Assembly (NCBI GenBank): GCA_947628125.1
Contig: CANQYR010000019.1
Location: 1-12,761, forward strand
Direction: 5' to 3'
DNA from: an uncultured Bacilli bacterium
GTDB taxonomy: Bacteria > Bacillota_I > Bacilli_A > RF39 > UBA660
DNA length: 12,761 nucleotides
Part shown: in pieces, positions 11,608-12,761 of the stretch
How the letters are laid out: the number at the start of each line of letters is the position of its first letter
Position numbering within the stretch: position 1 is the stretch's first letter
Made by a program: the position numbers and the translations under genes
The notes under the pieces: generated by a model
Database searches by the model: none
Told to the model about the DNA's origin: nothing
The model's input: the letters and a program-made list of their open reading frames with translations, nothing else

Positions 11608-12761
11608 TTGAAAGTATTAAGTGTAAATGCTGGTAGTTCATCATTAAAATTTTCATGCTATGAAATGCCAGAAGAAAAATTATTAATAAGTGGTTATTTT
11701 GAAAGAATTGGAATTGAAAACAGTTTTTATACCATTAAAGTTAATGGGGAAAAACTAAAAAAGGAAGCCAAATTAAAAGACCATGAAGTAGCCTTCAAAT
11801 ATTTAGTTGAAGAGCTTCTAAACCAAAAAATTGTTGACAGTTTAGATGAAATTAAAGCCATCGCGCATCGTTCGGTTCAAGGTGGAAAAATAAATGAAGC
11901 CAAAGAAGCAACCGAAGAAGTAATCAAAGAAATTATGGATAATGCCCCTTTAGCGCCTTTACATAATCCATCTAGTATTGTAGGTATTAAAGCCGCCCAA
12001 AAAGTTATAGCAAATGCTGTTAATGTTGTTGTCTTTGATACGGCATTTCATACCACAATTCCTATGGAAAATTATCTATATCCAGTTCCTTCTAAATGGT
12101 ATGAAGACTATAAAGTCCGCCGTTATGGATTCCATGGAACAAGTTATCGTTACATAACTAAAAAAATGCAAGAAAAATTAAACAAAGAAGATGTAAATCT
12201 TATTATTTGTCACATCGGAAATGGAGCCAGTATATGTGCTGTTAAAGATGGAAAAAGCTATCAAACAACCATGGGCTTTACACCAGTATCTGGTTTAATG
12301 ATGTCAACAAGATGTGGCGACATAGACCCATCAATAGTAACTTATATGCTTAAAAATGGTTTAAGCATTGAAGAAGTAGATAATGCCTTAAATAAAGAAA
12401 GCGGCTTAATAGCTATATCTGGTTATTCTGATAATCGTGATGTAGAAAATGGCATCAAAAATGGCGATGAAAAATGCGTTCTTGCCCAAAAAATGATGGT
12501 TAGAAGAATTATTGATACAATAAGTAAATACTATGTTTTGCTGCAAAAATGTGATGGCATAATATTCACAGCCGGCTTAGGTGAAAATGCAATAACTATG
12601 CGTGAAGAAGTACTACAGCCTTTAGAATTACTAGGTATTTTAATCGATAAAGAAAAAAATAGCCAAATTGCCGGTTATAAAGATCAAAATGAAGGTATAA
12701 TATCTAAAGAAGAAAGCAAAGTAAAAGTATATGTAATTCCAACCAATGAAGAATTAATGAT
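11608..12761 (+). CDS. ackA: Acetate kinase, 3' end beyond the window
   Basis: It interconverts acetyl phosphate + ADP and acetate + ATP, the ATP-yielding last step of mixed-acid fermentation together with Pta. The start is TTG 11608, preceded by GGGAGTGAT at 11595-11603; the protein then begins KVLSVNAGSSSLKFS, the family's first signature with N7. Catalytic positions are visible: R88 in AHRSVQGG, D144 in VVFDTAFH, H176 in YGFHGTS, R235 in STRCGDIDPS, and the glutamates of IPTNEEL at the end. MGFTPVSGLMM is typical of acetate rather than butyrate kinase. AHRSVQGG is unusual, since the common form is GHRVVHGG (Q replaces H). Only about 15 residues are missing at the cut, from a usual length of about 400. 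It has its own strong promoter and pta is not in view. Confidence 0.95.
   Translation, partial: MKVLSVNAGSSSLKFSCYEMPEEKLLISGYFERIGIENSFYTIKVNGEKLKKEAKLKDHEVAFKYLVEELLNQKIVDSLDEIKAIAHRSVQGGKINEAKEATEEVIKEIMDNAPLAPLHNPSSIVGIKAAQKVIANAVNVVVFDTAFHTTIPMENYLYPVPSKWYEDYKVRRYGFHGTSYRYITKKMQEKLNKEDVNLIICHIGNGASICAVKDGKSYQTTMGFTPVSGLMMSTRCGDIDPSIVTYMLKNGLSIEEVDNALNKESGLIAISGYSDNRDVENGIKNGDEKCVLAQKMMVRRIIDTISKYYVLLQKCDGIIFTAGLGENAITMREEVLQPLELLGILIDKEKNSQIAGYKDQNEGIISKEESKVKVYVIPTNEELM

Noticed and set aside
1..12761. tRNA, rRNA, CRISPR arrays, insertion sequences, attachment sites
   Set aside because: I looked for clover-leaf arms, regular repeats, transposase motifs and terminal inverted repeats and saw none.

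Overview
The window looks like chromosomal DNA of a low-GC, spore-lineage Firmicute, most likely an uncultured gut-type member of the Bacilli/Erysipelotrichia (RF39-like). This placement is inferred from AT-rich coding, B. subtilis-type genes (ftsA-ftsZ, spoIIGA-sigE, dnaB-dnaI, thiI, ackA) and strong Shine-Dalgarno sites. TGA works as a stop (ftsZ, spoIIGA) and TGG encodes Trp, so this is the standard bacterial code and not the Mycoplasma code. Every supported gene is on the + strand.

Region 1 (1-1536) holds a membrane-anchored surface protein gene, broken into two frames by one apparent extra base near 588. Its 3' part carries a sharply bounded GC-rich, A-poor patch (about 1342-1434) rich in NNC/NNT codons. 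This looks like the variable region of a diversity-generating retroelement (DGR) target in a lectin-like domain. A run of nine G's at the very start of the window would lie inside the promoter spacer of this gene. No template repeat or reverse transcriptase is visible here. The gene also has the opposite strand skew (G much above C) from its neighbours.

Region 2 (1537-6101) holds folA, behind a perfect-consensus promoter, then the ftsA-ftsZ division operon ending in a hairpin terminator, then spoIIGA-sigE. The last pair encodes a mother-cell sigma factor and the membrane protease that activates it. A perfect Spo0A box lies in the terminator/promoter region between ftsZ and spoIIGA.

Region 3 (6102-7995) has a membrane-anchored CPWC thioredoxin-like protein and a second surface protein homologous to the broken one in region 1. 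This paralogue has no GC-rich variable patch.

Region 4 (7996-11404) is a dnaB-dnaI-thiI operon: helicase loading, then tRNA 4-thiouridine/thiamine sulfur transfer. It ends in a terminator overlapping the thiI stop codon.

Region 5 (11405-12761) has a 34-codon small ORF and then ackA (acetate kinase), which runs off the window end.

Recurring signals are sigma-A-type promoters with 17-bp spacers, short predicted leaders (roughly 10-25 nt) and GGTGG-type ribosome sites on most promoter-proximal genes. Two genes have TTG starts. No stretch longer than about 205 bases lacks a protein gene, and I saw no tRNA, rRNA, CRISPR array or insertion sequence.
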